41,908 bases of DNA, from the IMG/VR virus record IMGVR_UViG_3300021440_000057, positions 1 to 41,908 of that record. One strand, written 5' to 3'. The translations under genes were made by a program, and so were the position numbers. Under the pieces are notes generated by a model. The model ran no database searches. It was given only the letters and a program-made list of their open reading frames with translations, and was not told the origin of the DNA. The stretch's first letter is position 1; each line of letters begins with the position of its first letter. Below, piece after piece: positions 9,708 through 18,802 of this stretch. The stretch comes from a virus.

Positions 9708-9737
9708 CTTTCTCCCTATCTCCGGAGGGGGAGAAAG
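9708..9737 (+). promoter_or_regulatory. Hairpin enclosing the only clear Shine-Dalgarno
   Basis: CTTTCTCCC (9708-9716) is perfectly complementary to GGGAGAAAG (9729-9737), two bases before ATG 9740. The 3' arm and loop contain GGAGGGGGAG, the only strong SD-like tract seen before any gene in the window. Folding would hide it. It could be a translational switch for the glycosyltransferase gene or a weak attenuator; there is no T-tract. Confidence 0.65.
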
Positions 9738-9739
9738 AT

Positions 9740-10630
9740 ATGCAGAACAGCATAAACAAAATTTCAATTGCGATGATCGTCAAGAACGAGGAAGCTATGC
9801 TTGCTCGGTGTCTTGAAAGTGTCAAAGGTGTAGATGAAATTATCATTGTTGATACTGGCTCTACTGACAAAACAAAAGAAATTGCGAGTCAATTTACTGA
9901 CAAAATATTCGATTTTGAATGGTGTGATGACTTCGCAAAAGCTCGTAATTTTGCTCTCGATAATTGCTCTGGAGACTGGGTACTATCAATCGATGCTGAT
10001 GAAGTTTTGGAAGAAGGTGGAATTGAAAAGATTCGAGAATACATTAATTCAACGAATAAAAACTCACTTGGTATTCTGATGCGATCTGGAAATAATGCAT
10101 ATCATGTACCTCGTCTTTTTAGAAATATTGTTTCAATAAAATGGGTTGGAAAAATCCATGAGCTTCCAAGTCTAAGACAGGAGGAAAATACTCATATTGC
10201 TATCACGTATTATTCTTCTCCCGCACATACTCTTGATCCAAAAAGAAATCTTCGTATCTTGCAAAGTGCGTATATAGAAAATCCTGATGATACTCGAACT
10301 TTATTTTATCTTGGAAGAGAGTATGCTTACTATCAAGAATGGGCAAAAGCGATAAAGATTTTTGAAAAGTATCTGACACTTTCAGTCTGGCTTCCAGAGA
10401 GAGCAGATGCATATTTCATGCTTGCACTTTGTTATTGGTATACCCAAGAAGGTGAAAAAGCTCGTGTAGCATGTCTTTCAGCTATCAATATAAATGCAAA
10501 TTTCAAGGTGGCGATTCAGCTTATGGGGCATATGAGCTTTGCAAAAAACAAGGTTCAATGGGACCGTATGGTAGAGACAGCAACAAACGAGGACACATTA
10601 TTTGCAAGAATTAACTTTTTAACGATATGA
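9740..10630 (+). CDS. Glycosyltransferase family 2 with C-terminal TPR-like repeats
   Basis: A 296-aa enzyme. The GT-A catalytic domain shows AMIVKNEEAMLARCLESV (11-28), VDTGSTDKT (37-45) and the metal/nucleotide-sugar motif SIDADE with DAD at 85-87. The C-terminal 110 residues form TPR-like helical pairs (TRTLFYLGREYAYYQEW, then RADAYFMLALCYWYTQEGEKA). It lies among structural genes just after a Thr-rich collagen-like protein, so virion glycosylation is an attractive role. Host cell-wall modification is the alternative. It ends TGA overlapping the next ATG (ATGA), evidence that TGA is a stop here. Confidence 0.85.
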   Translation: MQNSINKISIAMIVKNEEAMLARCLESVKGVDEIIIVDTGSTDKTKEIASQFTDKIFDFEWCDDFAKARNFALDNCSGDWVLSIDADEVLEEGGIEKIREYINSTNKNSLGILMRSGNNAYHVPRLFRNIVSIKWVGKIHELPSLRQEENTHIAITYYSSPAHTLDPKRNLRILQSAYIENPDDTRTLFYLGREYAYYQEWAKAIKIFEKYLTLSVWLPERADAYFMLALCYWYTQEGEKARVACLSAININANFKVAIQLMGHMSFAKNKVQWDRMVETATNEDTLFARINFLTI

Positions 10631-12618
10631 ATAGTGGAGTAATAAATAACATTAAAATACCATTTGCTACAGAAGGCGTTATCAGAACTGCCCAACTTGA
10701 CGATACAGTTACTCCAAAAGATTCAGTACAGCTTGCGGTGAATATGAACTTTGATCGTGTTGGAGCAATTCAAACTCGATTGGGTGTGGAACAATATGGG
10801 GGTACTTTTCCAACTACAGCAAACACTACTGTTCTCTCAATGGCATCTCTTCAAACGAGAGGTGTGCCTACTGATATTGCTAGTTATGACCAAACTCATC
10901 AAGACACACTCACAAACATCTTTGCTGGATCAGCGATTGCGCAAGGTCAATCATTTCAAGTAGCGTCAGAATGTCGCCTCGAAAACTGCAAATTTTATGC
11001 AAAAAAGGGAGGTTCTCCTACTGGTAACATTACTGCTACCATCTATGCTTCTACTGGTACCTTGGGTTCTACGAGTAAGCCTACAGGATCTGCACTTGCA
11101 ACTTCTCAACCAATTGATATCAGTACACTCACTACATCTCTTGCGCTTATAACATTCACATTTACTGCTGAAAATCGTATTACTCTTGCTGCTTCTACAA
11201 ACTACGTTGTCGTTATTAATTTCAATGGTGGTGATGGTGCAAACTATCTCACAATTGGGCTTGATTCTAGTGCTCCAACTTTCAACGGAAATAATTCATT
11301 CTCTGGAGACCTTTCAACATGGACCGCAGTTAGTGGAAACGATTTGATTTTCTTTGTATACGCTTCATTCGCAGCAGGAAAACATCGTCTCTTTGTTCAA
11401 ATTGATGGAACGTATATCGTTTGGGATCAGAGTACATGGACCAATTTGGGTAGTAGTGGGAACTTTGTGAAGGCTCGTTGGGCACAGTTTTTGAACTATA
11501 TTTGGCGTGTAAACGGTACAAACAATAGTGCTGTGGTAACTTCTGATGGTGGAAACTTTGGTACAACTCTCGTCCCTGCTGGCTTCCCTGCTGCTGATTT
11601 TATCTCTGCTGGATTTGAAGGACGTGTGTGGGTTGCTGATGCAGTCAACGATGTTATTTACTACACTGATATTGTTCAATTCACTCCTCCAAATACTTAT
11701 ACTCTTGGATTTGATATCAATAATAACTTTATCCAAAACTTCTCTCCTCAAGACGGTCAAACATTTACCGGACTCTTCCGAGTACCTCGTGCTCTTCTTG
11801 TCTTCAAACAAAATTCAATTTATCGAATCTATGGTGCAACATCTGTGGACGCGTACCCTGCATACAATGTTGGTACTTATTCTCAAGAATCAATCGTACA
11901 AGCGAAAGATGGAATTTATTTCCACCACCCATCAGGCTTCTACCAATTCAACTACGACGGACAACCTACTGAAATTTCACGTCGTATTATCGACTTCGTG
12001 CAAGCAATTCCTCTTTCAAAATACTCAACGATTGTTGGTATGTGGGACCAATTCGATACGATCTCTTGGGCAATTGGTACTGTAACTGTTGAAGGTGTTA
12101 CCTTCCGTAACTGTGTTGTTCGATACACAATCTCAACTCAAGTTTGGACCATTTATGACTACGCTGGAAAACTTATCAATGCGATGGTCGTCTACGATGA
12201 CGGTACAAATATTAATAAGCTTATGGGCACATCATCATCTTCTGTTACCAATAATGTTATTGGAAGAATGGATGTTGGCTATACAGACTTTGGAGATCCA
12301 ATCTACTACGAATTTATTGATCGATGGCGTTCTTATACAGAAGTGTATGCAATGAGTCAGGCTATCAGTGGTGTAAACCTTTATTCTGAAAATGCTGCAG
12401 GTGCAAATATGTACTACCAAATCCAGAAGCAACCTGCTGATATGTGGGGAAATATCGGATCGGTCGATGAAGATAATATGTCATTGTTTCCAAATGCGTC
12501 GACGGATGATTTCGAAGTTGCTCGTCTTCGTGTTGCTGGATTCACAAAAGGTACTCCTGTAGTGATTCACGGTATTGAACTTTTGACTGTTAATGTAAAA
12601 GGATTTAATCAAAACTAG
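10627..12618 (+). CDS. Tail nozzle / DNA stabilisation-like protein
   Basis: A 663-aa structural protein. The N-terminus (DSVQLAVNMNFDRVGAIQTR) matches the opening pattern of podovirus nozzle or stabilisation proteins (P22 gp10-like), where an Asn-rich strand precedes a gene-product-specific Arg-Leu-Gly segment. Residues 85-245 look like an inserted beta-sandwich of the carbohydrate-binding type (QGQSFQVASECRLENCKFYA). Residues 250-560 show repeated strands like a beta-propeller (HRLFVQIDGTYIVWDQSTW). It follows the glycosyltransferase with a 4-base overlap. It probably plugs the portal and adaptor. Confidence 0.7.
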   Translation: MNSGVINNIKIPFATEGVIRTAQLDDTVTPKDSVQLAVNMNFDRVGAIQTRLGVEQYGGTFPTTANTTVLSMASLQTRGVPTDIASYDQTHQDTLTNIFAGSAIAQGQSFQVASECRLENCKFYAKKGGSPTGNITATIYASTGTLGSTSKPTGSALATSQPIDISTLTTSLALITFTFTAENRITLAASTNYVVVINFNGGDGANYLTIGLDSSAPTFNGNNSFSGDLSTWTAVSGNDLIFFVYASFAAGKHRLFVQIDGTYIVWDQSTWTNLGSSGNFVKARWAQFLNYIWRVNGTNNSAVVTSDGGNFGTTLVPAGFPAADFISAGFEGRVWVADAVNDVIYYTDIVQFTPPNTYTLGFDINNNFIQNFSPQDGQTFTGLFRVPRALLVFKQNSIYRIYGATSVDAYPAYNVGTYSQESIVQAKDGIYFHHPSGFYQFNYDGQPTEISRRIIDFVQAIPLSKYSTIVGMWDQFDTISWAIGTVTVEGVTFRNCVVRYTISTQVWTIYDYAGKLINAMVVYDDGTNINKLMGTSSSSVTNNVIGRMDVGYTDFGDPIYYEFIDRWRSYTEVYAMSQAISGVNLYSENAAGANMYYQIQKQPADMWGNIGSVDEDNMSLFPNASTDDFEVARLRVAGFTKGTPVVIHGIELLTVNVKGFNQN

Positions 12619-13893
12619 ATGAATTTCCAAGAATTAAAACTCAATCGATTCGGGTACAAAGCAAGCCAGACAACAGGTACAGCGGATTCTCAACAGCTCA
12701 CGGTGAACAACCGCGGGATTGTTCCGCTTCCTGCTGACAATATTAAAGAAGCAAACGACAATTCAAAAAATGCGCGCCAAGTTATCACCGGGACAGTTAT
12801 TACTTCTTGTTTTATTCAAACCTCTGCGCTTCCAAACCGTGTGGAAATGTCGGGTAACGATATCCGTCTTTTTGATGATTCTGATGGTGGTACTGGAGCA
12901 ATCAATGGTGATACTGCTTCAATGAGATTCATCCGTTCTGATAAGCAACCGGGTGATCTTGTGTTACAAAAGCGTCATGGAGTGAATGATGACCGAGAGA
13001 ACGTCTTTGAAATGTTCTACTCTGCAGCAGCTGCTGGAGGACAAAAAAACTATATCTTCATTGGACGACAAGGTGATGCAACTCTTGGGAGCTTTACTGA
13101 TCAGAACGTGTTACACGGCATCTGGGATGTTCGAGCAGAAGTGAACCGAGTATTCAAATATGAATCTCGTCCGACAATTTATACTGCGGACTACAATAAA
13201 CTTGATAATGCAAAACAAGGTGTACTCACTACTATTGCTGGTGAAGGTGATGATGGTGTAACAGGGATGGGATTTTTGGTTGAACTTTTGACATTCTCAA
13301 ACTCTCCGGGCTTTACTGTTGGTAGCACTATCACAGGTAACTCTACTGGTGCAACTGCAAAGATTATTTTGAAAGTTGATACAAACCACTACTACTGTAA
13401 TCACACAAACAATATCGCATTCAATCCTGCAACCGATAACGCATGTACTTCAAGTGGTGCTGGTGGTCCTGGAGATCTTTCTGCTACCCAATGGGGCAAC
13501 TATATTGTTTTGTACGTAACCGATAGTCTCGATATTTCAGTTGGATCAAATATGATACCGGATGCGAATGGTGTTTACAATATTGGCTCTCCATCCTTTA
13601 AATTCAATAACATTTACGGCTCGATTGTAGCTTGTCCTTTGCCTACTGTTTTGAATGCCCTCGACACAATCAGGAAAATTCCTGACCCTGTCGAAGTGGG
13701 AGAACGAGGGCACTTCGGTGATGGTCTTTATTTTGATAACAAAACATTTCCTGATGAAGTGCTTCACGATACTCCAGAAGGAAGAGACATCGAGCATACA
13801 AGAATGATCGGACTCTTGATGCAAGCCGTACGTGAACTGACTGAAAAAGTCGATTTATTAGAAGAAAAACTGTCGAAGATACACAGCAATTAA
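12619..13893 (+). CDS. Putative tail fibre / receptor-binding protein
   Basis: A 424-aa protein starting directly after the preceding TAG. Most of it is beta-rich. The sequence IPDANGVYNIGSPSFKFNN at about 314-332 is the recurrent joint found in phage fibres before a C-terminal trimerisation domain. The last 90 residues end in a long coiled coil (RELTEKVDLLEEKLSKIH), as in S74-type intramolecular chaperones. I do not see a convincing catalytic Ser-Lys pair for self-cleavage. It probably forms side fibres that bind the host. Confidence 0.68.
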   Translation: MNFQELKLNRFGYKASQTTGTADSQQLTVNNRGIVPLPADNIKEANDNSKNARQVITGTVITSCFIQTSALPNRVEMSGNDIRLFDDSDGGTGAINGDTASMRFIRSDKQPGDLVLQKRHGVNDDRENVFEMFYSAAAAGGQKNYIFIGRQGDATLGSFTDQNVLHGIWDVRAEVNRVFKYESRPTIYTADYNKLDNAKQGVLTTIAGEGDDGVTGMGFLVELLTFSNSPGFTVGSTITGNSTGATAKIILKVDTNHYYCNHTNNIAFNPATDNACTSSGAGGPGDLSATQWGNYIVLYVTDSLDISVGSNMIPDANGVYNIGSPSFKFNNIYGSIVACPLPTVLNALDTIRKIPDPVEVGERGHFGDGLYFDNKTFPDEVLHDTPEGRDIEHTRMIGLLMQAVRELTEKVDLLEEKLSKIHSN

Positions 13894-13922
13894 TTGCCAT
13901 TCTATTTTCAAAGCAGTATAAT
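13894..13922 (+). promoter_or_regulatory. Putative promoter for the ejection-protein genes
   Basis: TTGCCA at 13894-13899, a 17-base spacer, then TATAAT at 13917-13922, a near-consensus sigma70 promoter. Eleven bases separate it from ATG 13934, implying a leader of only a few bases. Confidence 0.65.
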
Positions 13923-13933
13923 TTATATCATAT

Positions 13934-14755
13934 ATGACCCCGCAACAGATCAAAGATTTACAAACACAACTGAACCTTCAAGGAGCAAATTTGAAGGTTG
14001 ATGGTATTCTTGGACCGCTTACAACCGCGGCAATGAACAAAGCTATTGCGGGAGCAGTAGCTGCGAACCCTGCTCTTTCTCATTTGACAGCTCAAAACTC
14101 TCCAGATGCTATTGTAAATGCATATATTTCTGGTAACTGGGGTGGCGTTGTAGACGTTACAGGACAGCCTTTTTCTCTGGCTGACCAAGAAGAAGCCGTA
14201 CGAAAAGCCAATGAAGCGTTGGCTCCCGGATTCAATGAACAACAAGCTTATGATACCTCTGTTGCGGAGCGTAAATTGGCTGATACTCGCCGTGGCGTAG
14301 ATGAATATTTGACCGATGCGGAGGACAAATTCATTGCTGACAAACAAAATCTTGATCAAGATGCTGCGAATAAAGGTGTTCTTTTCTCTGGTGGACGAGT
14401 ACAAAAGGAAAAGAATTTGAAGGCTCAATACGAGAGAGACCAAGCGGCTAAACTTGCGACTGCAGGTTCTACTATTGGCTCAACTGCAAACGATCTTGCA
14501 TACAAATATGGAACTCCTGCTGCGAATAATCCAAAACTTTCTCAATACTACAACCTACCAAGTAGAACATATAATGCGAACGTATCACGTAATGGTGTGA
14601 GTAGTAATCCTCTGCTTGGGGTGTACAATAATAGTGGAAACTACCAAGGTACAGAGACAGTTAAAAACAAAGCGGCAGTACAGACACGAGCTGCTTCATT
14701 ACTAGCAAATAAGGCAAATAAGATTGTGCCTTATGGGTATAAGAATCAATTTTAA
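13934..14755 (+). CDS. Virion-associated protein with peptidoglycan-binding domain
   Basis: A 273-aa protein. Residues 1-40 are a short PG_binding_1-like module (QIKDLQTQLNLQGANLKVDG, then GPLTTAAMNKAI). The middle is helical and charged, with no catalytic motif. The C-terminus is Asn/Tyr-rich. Placed far from the lysis cassette and before two other large helical proteins, it is more likely an internal virion or ejection protein that contacts the wall during DNA entry than an endolysin. It is preceded by its own promoter. Confidence 0.65.
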   Translation: MTPQQIKDLQTQLNLQGANLKVDGILGPLTTAAMNKAIAGAVAANPALSHLTAQNSPDAIVNAYISGNWGGVVDVTGQPFSLADQEEAVRKANEALAPGFNEQQAYDTSVAERKLADTRRGVDEYLTDAEDKFIADKQNLDQDAANKGVLFSGGRVQKEKNLKAQYERDQAAKLATAGSTIGSTANDLAYKYGTPAANNPKLSQYYNLPSRTYNANVSRNGVSSNPLLGVYNNSGNYQGTETVKNKAAVQTRAASLLANKANKIVPYGYKNQF

Positions 14756-14758
14756 TAT

Positions 14759-15376
14759 ATGGCATCATCAATTCCAAAATTTGAACCAATGACACTCTCT
14801 CAATTCTTTAAAAAGATTGGAGGTGATTTCTCGTCTATTCCTCCAATTGGAGGCGGGACTGTTCCTACCCGTACACAATCTCTGCCACTAGATTCTGGTA
14901 CTTACCAAACTCCATCTGGTCAACCAAATATGTCTGTTGCTCCAAAGCAAACTCTCTCTGGTACGTATAAAGGGACAACCCCTACTACAATCGTAAAAGC
15001 TACTCCAAAGGCTACTACTCCTGTAAATAAAAGTACCCCTACTGCTCCAGCGGCTCCTGCAGCAGTCCCTCCAGCATGGATCAATCCTCAAACTGGTACG
15101 TTCTATACACCACAAGAAATCGCAGCTAATGTTGCAAAAAGCGCTCCCGGAGCTGGTGCTCCAGCTAACGGAGACATTCCGAAATTCGCTGGTGATCAAT
15201 TCAACCAAGGACCTCAAACAGTTGAACAGCTACAGCAATCTGCAGCGGGATTGAACAATGCGCGTAACGACATTGCTGTTGGCGAGACTGATCCGTATAA
15301 GGTTGGTAGTGCTTCTGGTATTGCGTACACTCCACAAGAACTGGCAGCGATTGAAAAGGCATATGCTGGTGTGTAA
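14759..15376 (+). CDS. Ejection-type protein, N-terminal part before in-frame TAA
   Basis: A 205-codon first half of what looks like one 461-residue gene (14759-16144). It is rich in Pro, Thr, Ala and Gly, with a central PAAPAAVPPAWINPQTG linker and two similar segments (GTFYTPQEIAANVAK and GIAYTPQELAAIEKAY). It ends at TAA 15374-15376 inside a helical region, and the same frame continues with no other stop. It is probably an internal virion protein given its neighbours. The truncation may be a mutation, a sequencing error or a readthrough site. Confidence 0.6.
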   Translation: MASSIPKFEPMTLSQFFKKIGGDFSSIPPIGGGTVPTRTQSLPLDSGTYQTPSGQPNMSVAPKQTLSGTYKGTTPTTIVKATPKATTPVNKSTPTAPAAPAAVPPAWINPQTGTFYTPQEIAANVAKSAPGAGAPANGDIPKFAGDQFNQGPQTVEQLQQSAAGLNNARNDIAVGETDPYKVGSASGIAYTPQELAAIEKAYAGV

Positions 15377-16144
15377 GACCCAGCTATCAACGCTGCTCTT
15401 GCGAAACTTGATACAAAACAAAAGCAAGATGAAGAGGACCGACAACTCGAGGGCGATCTTAAAAAGATGGCAGTACAATTTGAATACGATAAGAAATTGA
15501 AATCTATTGGTTCAGGTGGTGGATCTGGTACAGGTAGCAACCAAATGACTGACAACGAACGTGCAGCTCAAACTCTTTTCCAAAATAACCCAATCGTGAA
15601 AGATTACAATACCGTAGTAAACCAAAAGAATACTATCGATAAAATCATCACAGGTGGTGTTGGTGGACCAGCTGACGTGTCTGCAATCTTTACCTTTATG
15701 AAGGCGCTTGATCCAAACTCTGTTGTTCGTGAAAGTGAATTCGATAAAGCAGCAAAATCTGGAAACCTATTCCAAGGTATTTACAGTAAGTTCAATGGTT
15801 ACTTCAAAGACAAAGGAGGGTTCTTGCCACCAAATGTTCAGAGTGAATTCCAAAACCTCATCAACCAAAAGCTTGCAGCTCAAACAATGACTTATAATAA
15901 CCTTGCAAATCAAACTCGTGAGATTGCGAAGAGGCAAGGTCTTAATCCATCAAACGTGGTTATCGATTTCTCTGGTGGAATTGGTTCTCCTACTGCTGTT
16001 GTCGCAACTGTTGATCCAAACTGGCTCAATAATTACGATTACGATAATGACTTGAAAGCAGCAAAACAAGCTATTGCTGCAGGAGCAAAACTTGCTGATG
16101 TTAAAGCCCGTCTATTAACAAAATATAAGAGCGTAGATTTATAA
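15377..16144 (+). CDS. Ejection-type protein, C-terminal part after in-frame TAA
   Basis: The frame stays open directly after the TAA and reads DPAINAALAKLDTKQKQ, charged and helical like the preceding residues. If translated separately the first ATG is at 15467, giving 225 aa. The domain includes a Gly/Ser linker (SGGGSGTGSN) and the segment FTFMKALDPNSVVRESEF, a phrase I associate with phage internal or virion-associated proteins near lytic transglycosylases. It is followed by the 664-aa ejection candidate with a gap of 3 bases. Coding composition is unchanged across the stop. Confidence 0.65.
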   Translation, partial: DPAINAALAKLDTKQKQDEEDRQLEGDLKKMAVQFEYDKKLKSIGSGGGSGTGSNQMTDNERAAQTLFQNNPIVKDYNTVVNQKNTIDKIITGGVGGPADVSAIFTFMKALDPNSVVRESEFDKAAKSGNLFQGIYSKFNGYFKDKGGFLPPNVQSEFQNLINQKLAAQTMTYNNLANQTREIAKRQGLNPSNVVIDFSGGIGSPTAVVATVDPNWLNNYDYDNDLKAAKQAIAAGAKLADVKARLLTKYKSVDL

Positions 16145-16147
16145 TAT

Positions 16148-18142
16148 ATGAACCCTTTTGCAGATTTAATCCCAACACAAAAAACAAATTCTGCACCTGC
16201 AACTCCAGATCTAGCAGGGAATCCTTTTGCGGATTTGACCCCCGGATATCAGTCTCCAACGACTGTGGTGGCTTCGTCAGTTCCAGAGAAGAAAAAGAGT
16301 GCTGTGGGAGAGATGGCAAAAAGTCTTATATCTGCTCCAGCAACAATTCTCGCTCGACCATTTCAGGCAGCAGAAGGACTTGTGCAATACGCTCAAGACA
16401 AACCTAAAATTGATGAATTCAAACAACTTAGCCATGACATTCTAGCCGAGCAAGATGATCTTGTTCTTCAATTGCGCGCAGCTAGAGCAGAGGGGCGAGA
16501 TGCTACTGATATTCGAAATCGCATACAAGCAAACACAGAGAAGTTGACCCAGCTTAGTGCTGGTATTCAGCCTACTATTGATCGCCGACCTACTCTATTC
16601 AAGGGGAGTGATATCGTTGCTGCAACCCCAGAAAATATGGGAGATGTGAAAAAGGACGTAGGACGAGCTATTCAGACTGTTGCCCTTGGTACCGGCGCTC
16701 CTCTCGCTGGAGGTGCAGCATTCGGTCTTGGAAGCTCCCTAGAGCAAGGAAATGACCTATTTAGTGCCCAGACTGCCTTTAACACGGTGCTTGGTGCTGG
16801 AGCTGGTAAGATAATCGACTTGGTTGGAAAACCTCTCTTTAACGCGGCTGGAAAGGTCGTAGGGACCATTACTCCACAGATACTCAAAGATGTTGCAGGA
16901 AAGGGGGCTACAGCCATTACAGACTTCGCAGCGCGGCATGAGCTTCTTGGTGGGGTTGCAAAACCTCTTTCAGAGAAGATTGCTACTGGATTCCAAGCTG
17001 TCGATGACAATGCTGGAAAACTATTCAAAGGTACAGGATCAAAGATGAAGGAAGTTATCTCATCTCAATATCCGGGGCTTTCAAAAGAAAATCTCCAGAA
17101 TCGCTACACTCGTATCGAGCAAGAGAACTTTGCCAAGCCTACAGAGAAGCCAGATGCAGCGTACCGTAAAGCTACTGAATTGTATAAAAATGCAAAAGAG
17201 GGTGGTACAGATCTTTCAAAAGTGGCTACTGATAGTCGAATCCGCCATGACTCAATCATCGAAGGTAACAAATACAACACAACTGATACAGCAGATTCTC
17301 TACGTACTGATGCGATGCAAACCTCTCGTGATTTGATTCGTCCAGCATTGGCAGCAGCAGAGCCGGGAGTACAACGGATTCCTATCTCACAGGTTCGTGA
17401 GACTATTCTTAGCCAAATTGATAACATTCCAGCTACACAGATTACCGATGCGGAACGTGCAATGATGAAACGTCGTATTGCTACAGAGTATGCTGATGCA
17501 TCTCCTGCAGCGGTTGCTCATCCAAATGGATTCTCTTTGACTGATCTTCACGATAATAAAATTAGTACCTCTCTTAATGCGAAGTACAAACCTCTCGGAA
17601 CTATCGCTGACAATTTGAAAGCAAAACAAAATAAACAGGCTAGTGATGCCTTCCGGAAACTTCTTGAAGATAATGCTCCTGCAGAATTGGATATCAAAGC
17701 ATTTAACAAAAAGCTTCAAGAGAAATTCCAACTTGCTGATTACCTTGAAGCGTTGCACGGCAAAAAAGTCCCAATGGGACTTGTATCAAAAGCTATCGAT
17801 TTGTTCGGTAAAGTAGCTGGTGCTTCTGCTGGTTCTAGTGTTGCAGGAGGTCTTGGTGGAGTTGCTGGATATCACCTTGGTGGAGTATTCTTTGATGCAT
17901 TTGAGCATCTTCCAAACCCATTGAAGGCAAAGTACCTCAATTCGATTGAGAAGGCTACTCCAGAGGTCTTCCAAGCATTCAAAGACTATCTCGGTAAGCA
18001 AGAGATGGAACGAATTCTTCGAAGAAAACTCCCAGCTCCAACAACGATATTCCAAGGTCCTACACAGGGTGGTAAGCCATATACTCCAAACCCATTGTTC
18101 TCTACTACTCCTATCGTTGAAACAAAACAAGTAAGACAATAA
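16148..18142 (+). CDS. Large putative internal virion / DNA ejection protein
   Basis: A 664-aa protein, last of the late module. The N-terminus has two NPFADL repeats (about 2-7 and 25-30) and disordered Pro/Thr linkers. Long charged helices follow. Gly/Ala-rich hydrophobic stretches lie near residues 175-200 (GTGAPLAGGAAFGLGSSL) and 555-585 (GASAGSSVAGGLGGVAGYHL), which could insert into membranes. This mix is typical of ejected pilot proteins of short-tailed phages. No catalytic motif is seen. Its stop codon is embedded in the terminator that closes the module. Confidence 0.65.
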   Translation: MNPFADLIPTQKTNSAPATPDLAGNPFADLTPGYQSPTTVVASSVPEKKKSAVGEMAKSLISAPATILARPFQAAEGLVQYAQDKPKIDEFKQLSHDILAEQDDLVLQLRAARAEGRDATDIRNRIQANTEKLTQLSAGIQPTIDRRPTLFKGSDIVAATPENMGDVKKDVGRAIQTVALGTGAPLAGGAAFGLGSSLEQGNDLFSAQTAFNTVLGAGAGKIIDLVGKPLFNAAGKVVGTITPQILKDVAGKGATAITDFAARHELLGGVAKPLSEKIATGFQAVDDNAGKLFKGTGSKMKEVISSQYPGLSKENLQNRYTRIEQENFAKPTEKPDAAYRKATELYKNAKEGGTDLSKVATDSRIRHDSIIEGNKYNTTDTADSLRTDAMQTSRDLIRPALAAAEPGVQRIPISQVRETILSQIDNIPATQITDAERAMMKRRIATEYADASPAAVAHPNGFSLTDLHDNKISTSLNAKYKPLGTIADNLKAKQNKQASDAFRKLLEDNAPAELDIKAFNKKLQEKFQLADYLEALHGKKVPMGLVSKAIDLFGKVAGASAGSSVAGGLGGVAGYHLGGVFFDAFEHLPNPLKAKYLNSIEKATPEVFQAFKDYLGKQEMERILRRKLPAPTTIFQGPTQGGKPYTPNPLFSTTPIVETKQVRQ

Positions 18143-18201
18143 AAAAAATACCTCCACGTGCGGATCGAATTTCAGGTGCGATCGTGTGGGGGTATTTTTT
18201 T
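18143..18201. terminator. Strong bidirectional terminator between convergent modules
   Basis: An A-run plus ATACCTCCAC (about 18141-18157) pairs with GTGGGGGTAT plus a T-run (18186-18201). An inner ATCG/CGAT stem extends it. The A-run on one side and the T-run on the other let it terminate both the plus-strand late mRNA and the minus-strand early mRNA. Confidence 0.85.
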
Positions 18202-18238
18202 ATTACAGTGAAACCAAGAAACCGTTGAGCGTTTGCCC

Positions 18239-18257
18239 GAATGTTTGAGTATTCTCA
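18239..18257. repeat. Small perfect inverted repeat
   Basis: GTTTGAG and CTCAAAC form a 7-bp stem around TATT, flanked by CGAAT on the left and ATTCG further right. It lies in the non-coding gap between the terminator and the last minus-strand gene. Its function is unknown; it may be a second weak terminator for the early operon. Confidence 0.5.
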
Positions 18258-18306
18258 AACCGTTAAGCATTCGTTACAAATCCACCAGTAACACGTCTAT
18301 AGTATA

Positions 18307-18519
18307 TTAATTAGTTTCAAATATCGCAAGGATAGTTGGAACCATATTTGTCGCAAGTTGCGACGCAGAGCGTGTTTTGAATTCTTGAGAGATGATTTTC
18401 TCGGCTCTCTCCATGATTTCAGGAGTAAGCTCTACATTCATTTCGTTTGCTGTCTTTGTAAGGATCATTCCGTACTCAAACGCAAGGAGTATTTTTTTGT
18501 TATTGTGGAATAGATTCAT
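18307..18519 (-). CDS. Hypothetical small helical protein
   Basis: A 70-aa protein, the last gene of the minus-strand module. It is predicted helical throughout, with no cysteines or membrane segment (ANEMNVELTPEIMERAEKI). It overlaps the upstream gene's end by 20 bases, which supports coupling. The family is not recognised. Confidence 0.65.
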   Translation of the reverse strand: MNLFHNNKKILLAFEYGMILTKTANEMNVELTPEIMERAEKIISQEFKTRSASQLATNMVPTILAIFETN

Positions 18520-18799
18520 TTGGAGTCTCGGCTACAGGTTCAGGAGTTGTTTCTTCCTTAGCTGGTTGCTCATTTTCAGGGATCACAGTTGGAGCTTCTT
18601 CTCCCTCTTCTGGACCACGAGTGATTACAGGGTAATTTTCTTCGTCTGTAAATATTACTGTTGGCTCAACAAACATATCAGGAGTGATACGAGTCTTTGC
18701 TCCAATTGAGACTTGAAGCTCCATACATAGAGCTTTAATCTTATTTACCTTTTCTTGGGTTCTTGTGCGAATTTCTTCATCTGTCATAGATTTGATCAT
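18500..18799 (-). CDS. Hypothetical acidic protein
   Basis: A 99-aa protein. The N-terminal 40 residues are a charged helix (DEEIRTRTQEKVNKIKALC). The C-terminal half is disordered and rich in Glu, Pro and Thr (EEGEEAPTVIPENEQPAKE). The family is not recognised. It starts three bases after the HNH gene's stop. Confidence 0.65.
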   Translation of the reverse strand: MIKSMTDEEIRTRTQEKVNKIKALCMELQVSIGAKTRITPDMFVEPTVIFTDEENYPVITRGPEEGEEAPTVIPENEQPAKEETTPEPVAETPNESIPQ

Positions 18800-18802
18800 A
18801 AA

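Noticed and set aside
10625-10630. TGA recoded as glycine (Absconditabacteria/Gracilibacteria code)
   Set aside because: TGA ends several genes with ATGA overlaps or tight spacing (10628, 24357, 26598, 29951, 39699), and main genes lack internal TGA.
12619-13893. Self-cleaving S74 chaperone domain at the fibre C-terminus
   Set aside because: The joint sequence and coiled coil are present, but no Ser-Lys catalytic pair in the expected context is visible, so cleavage is not claimed.
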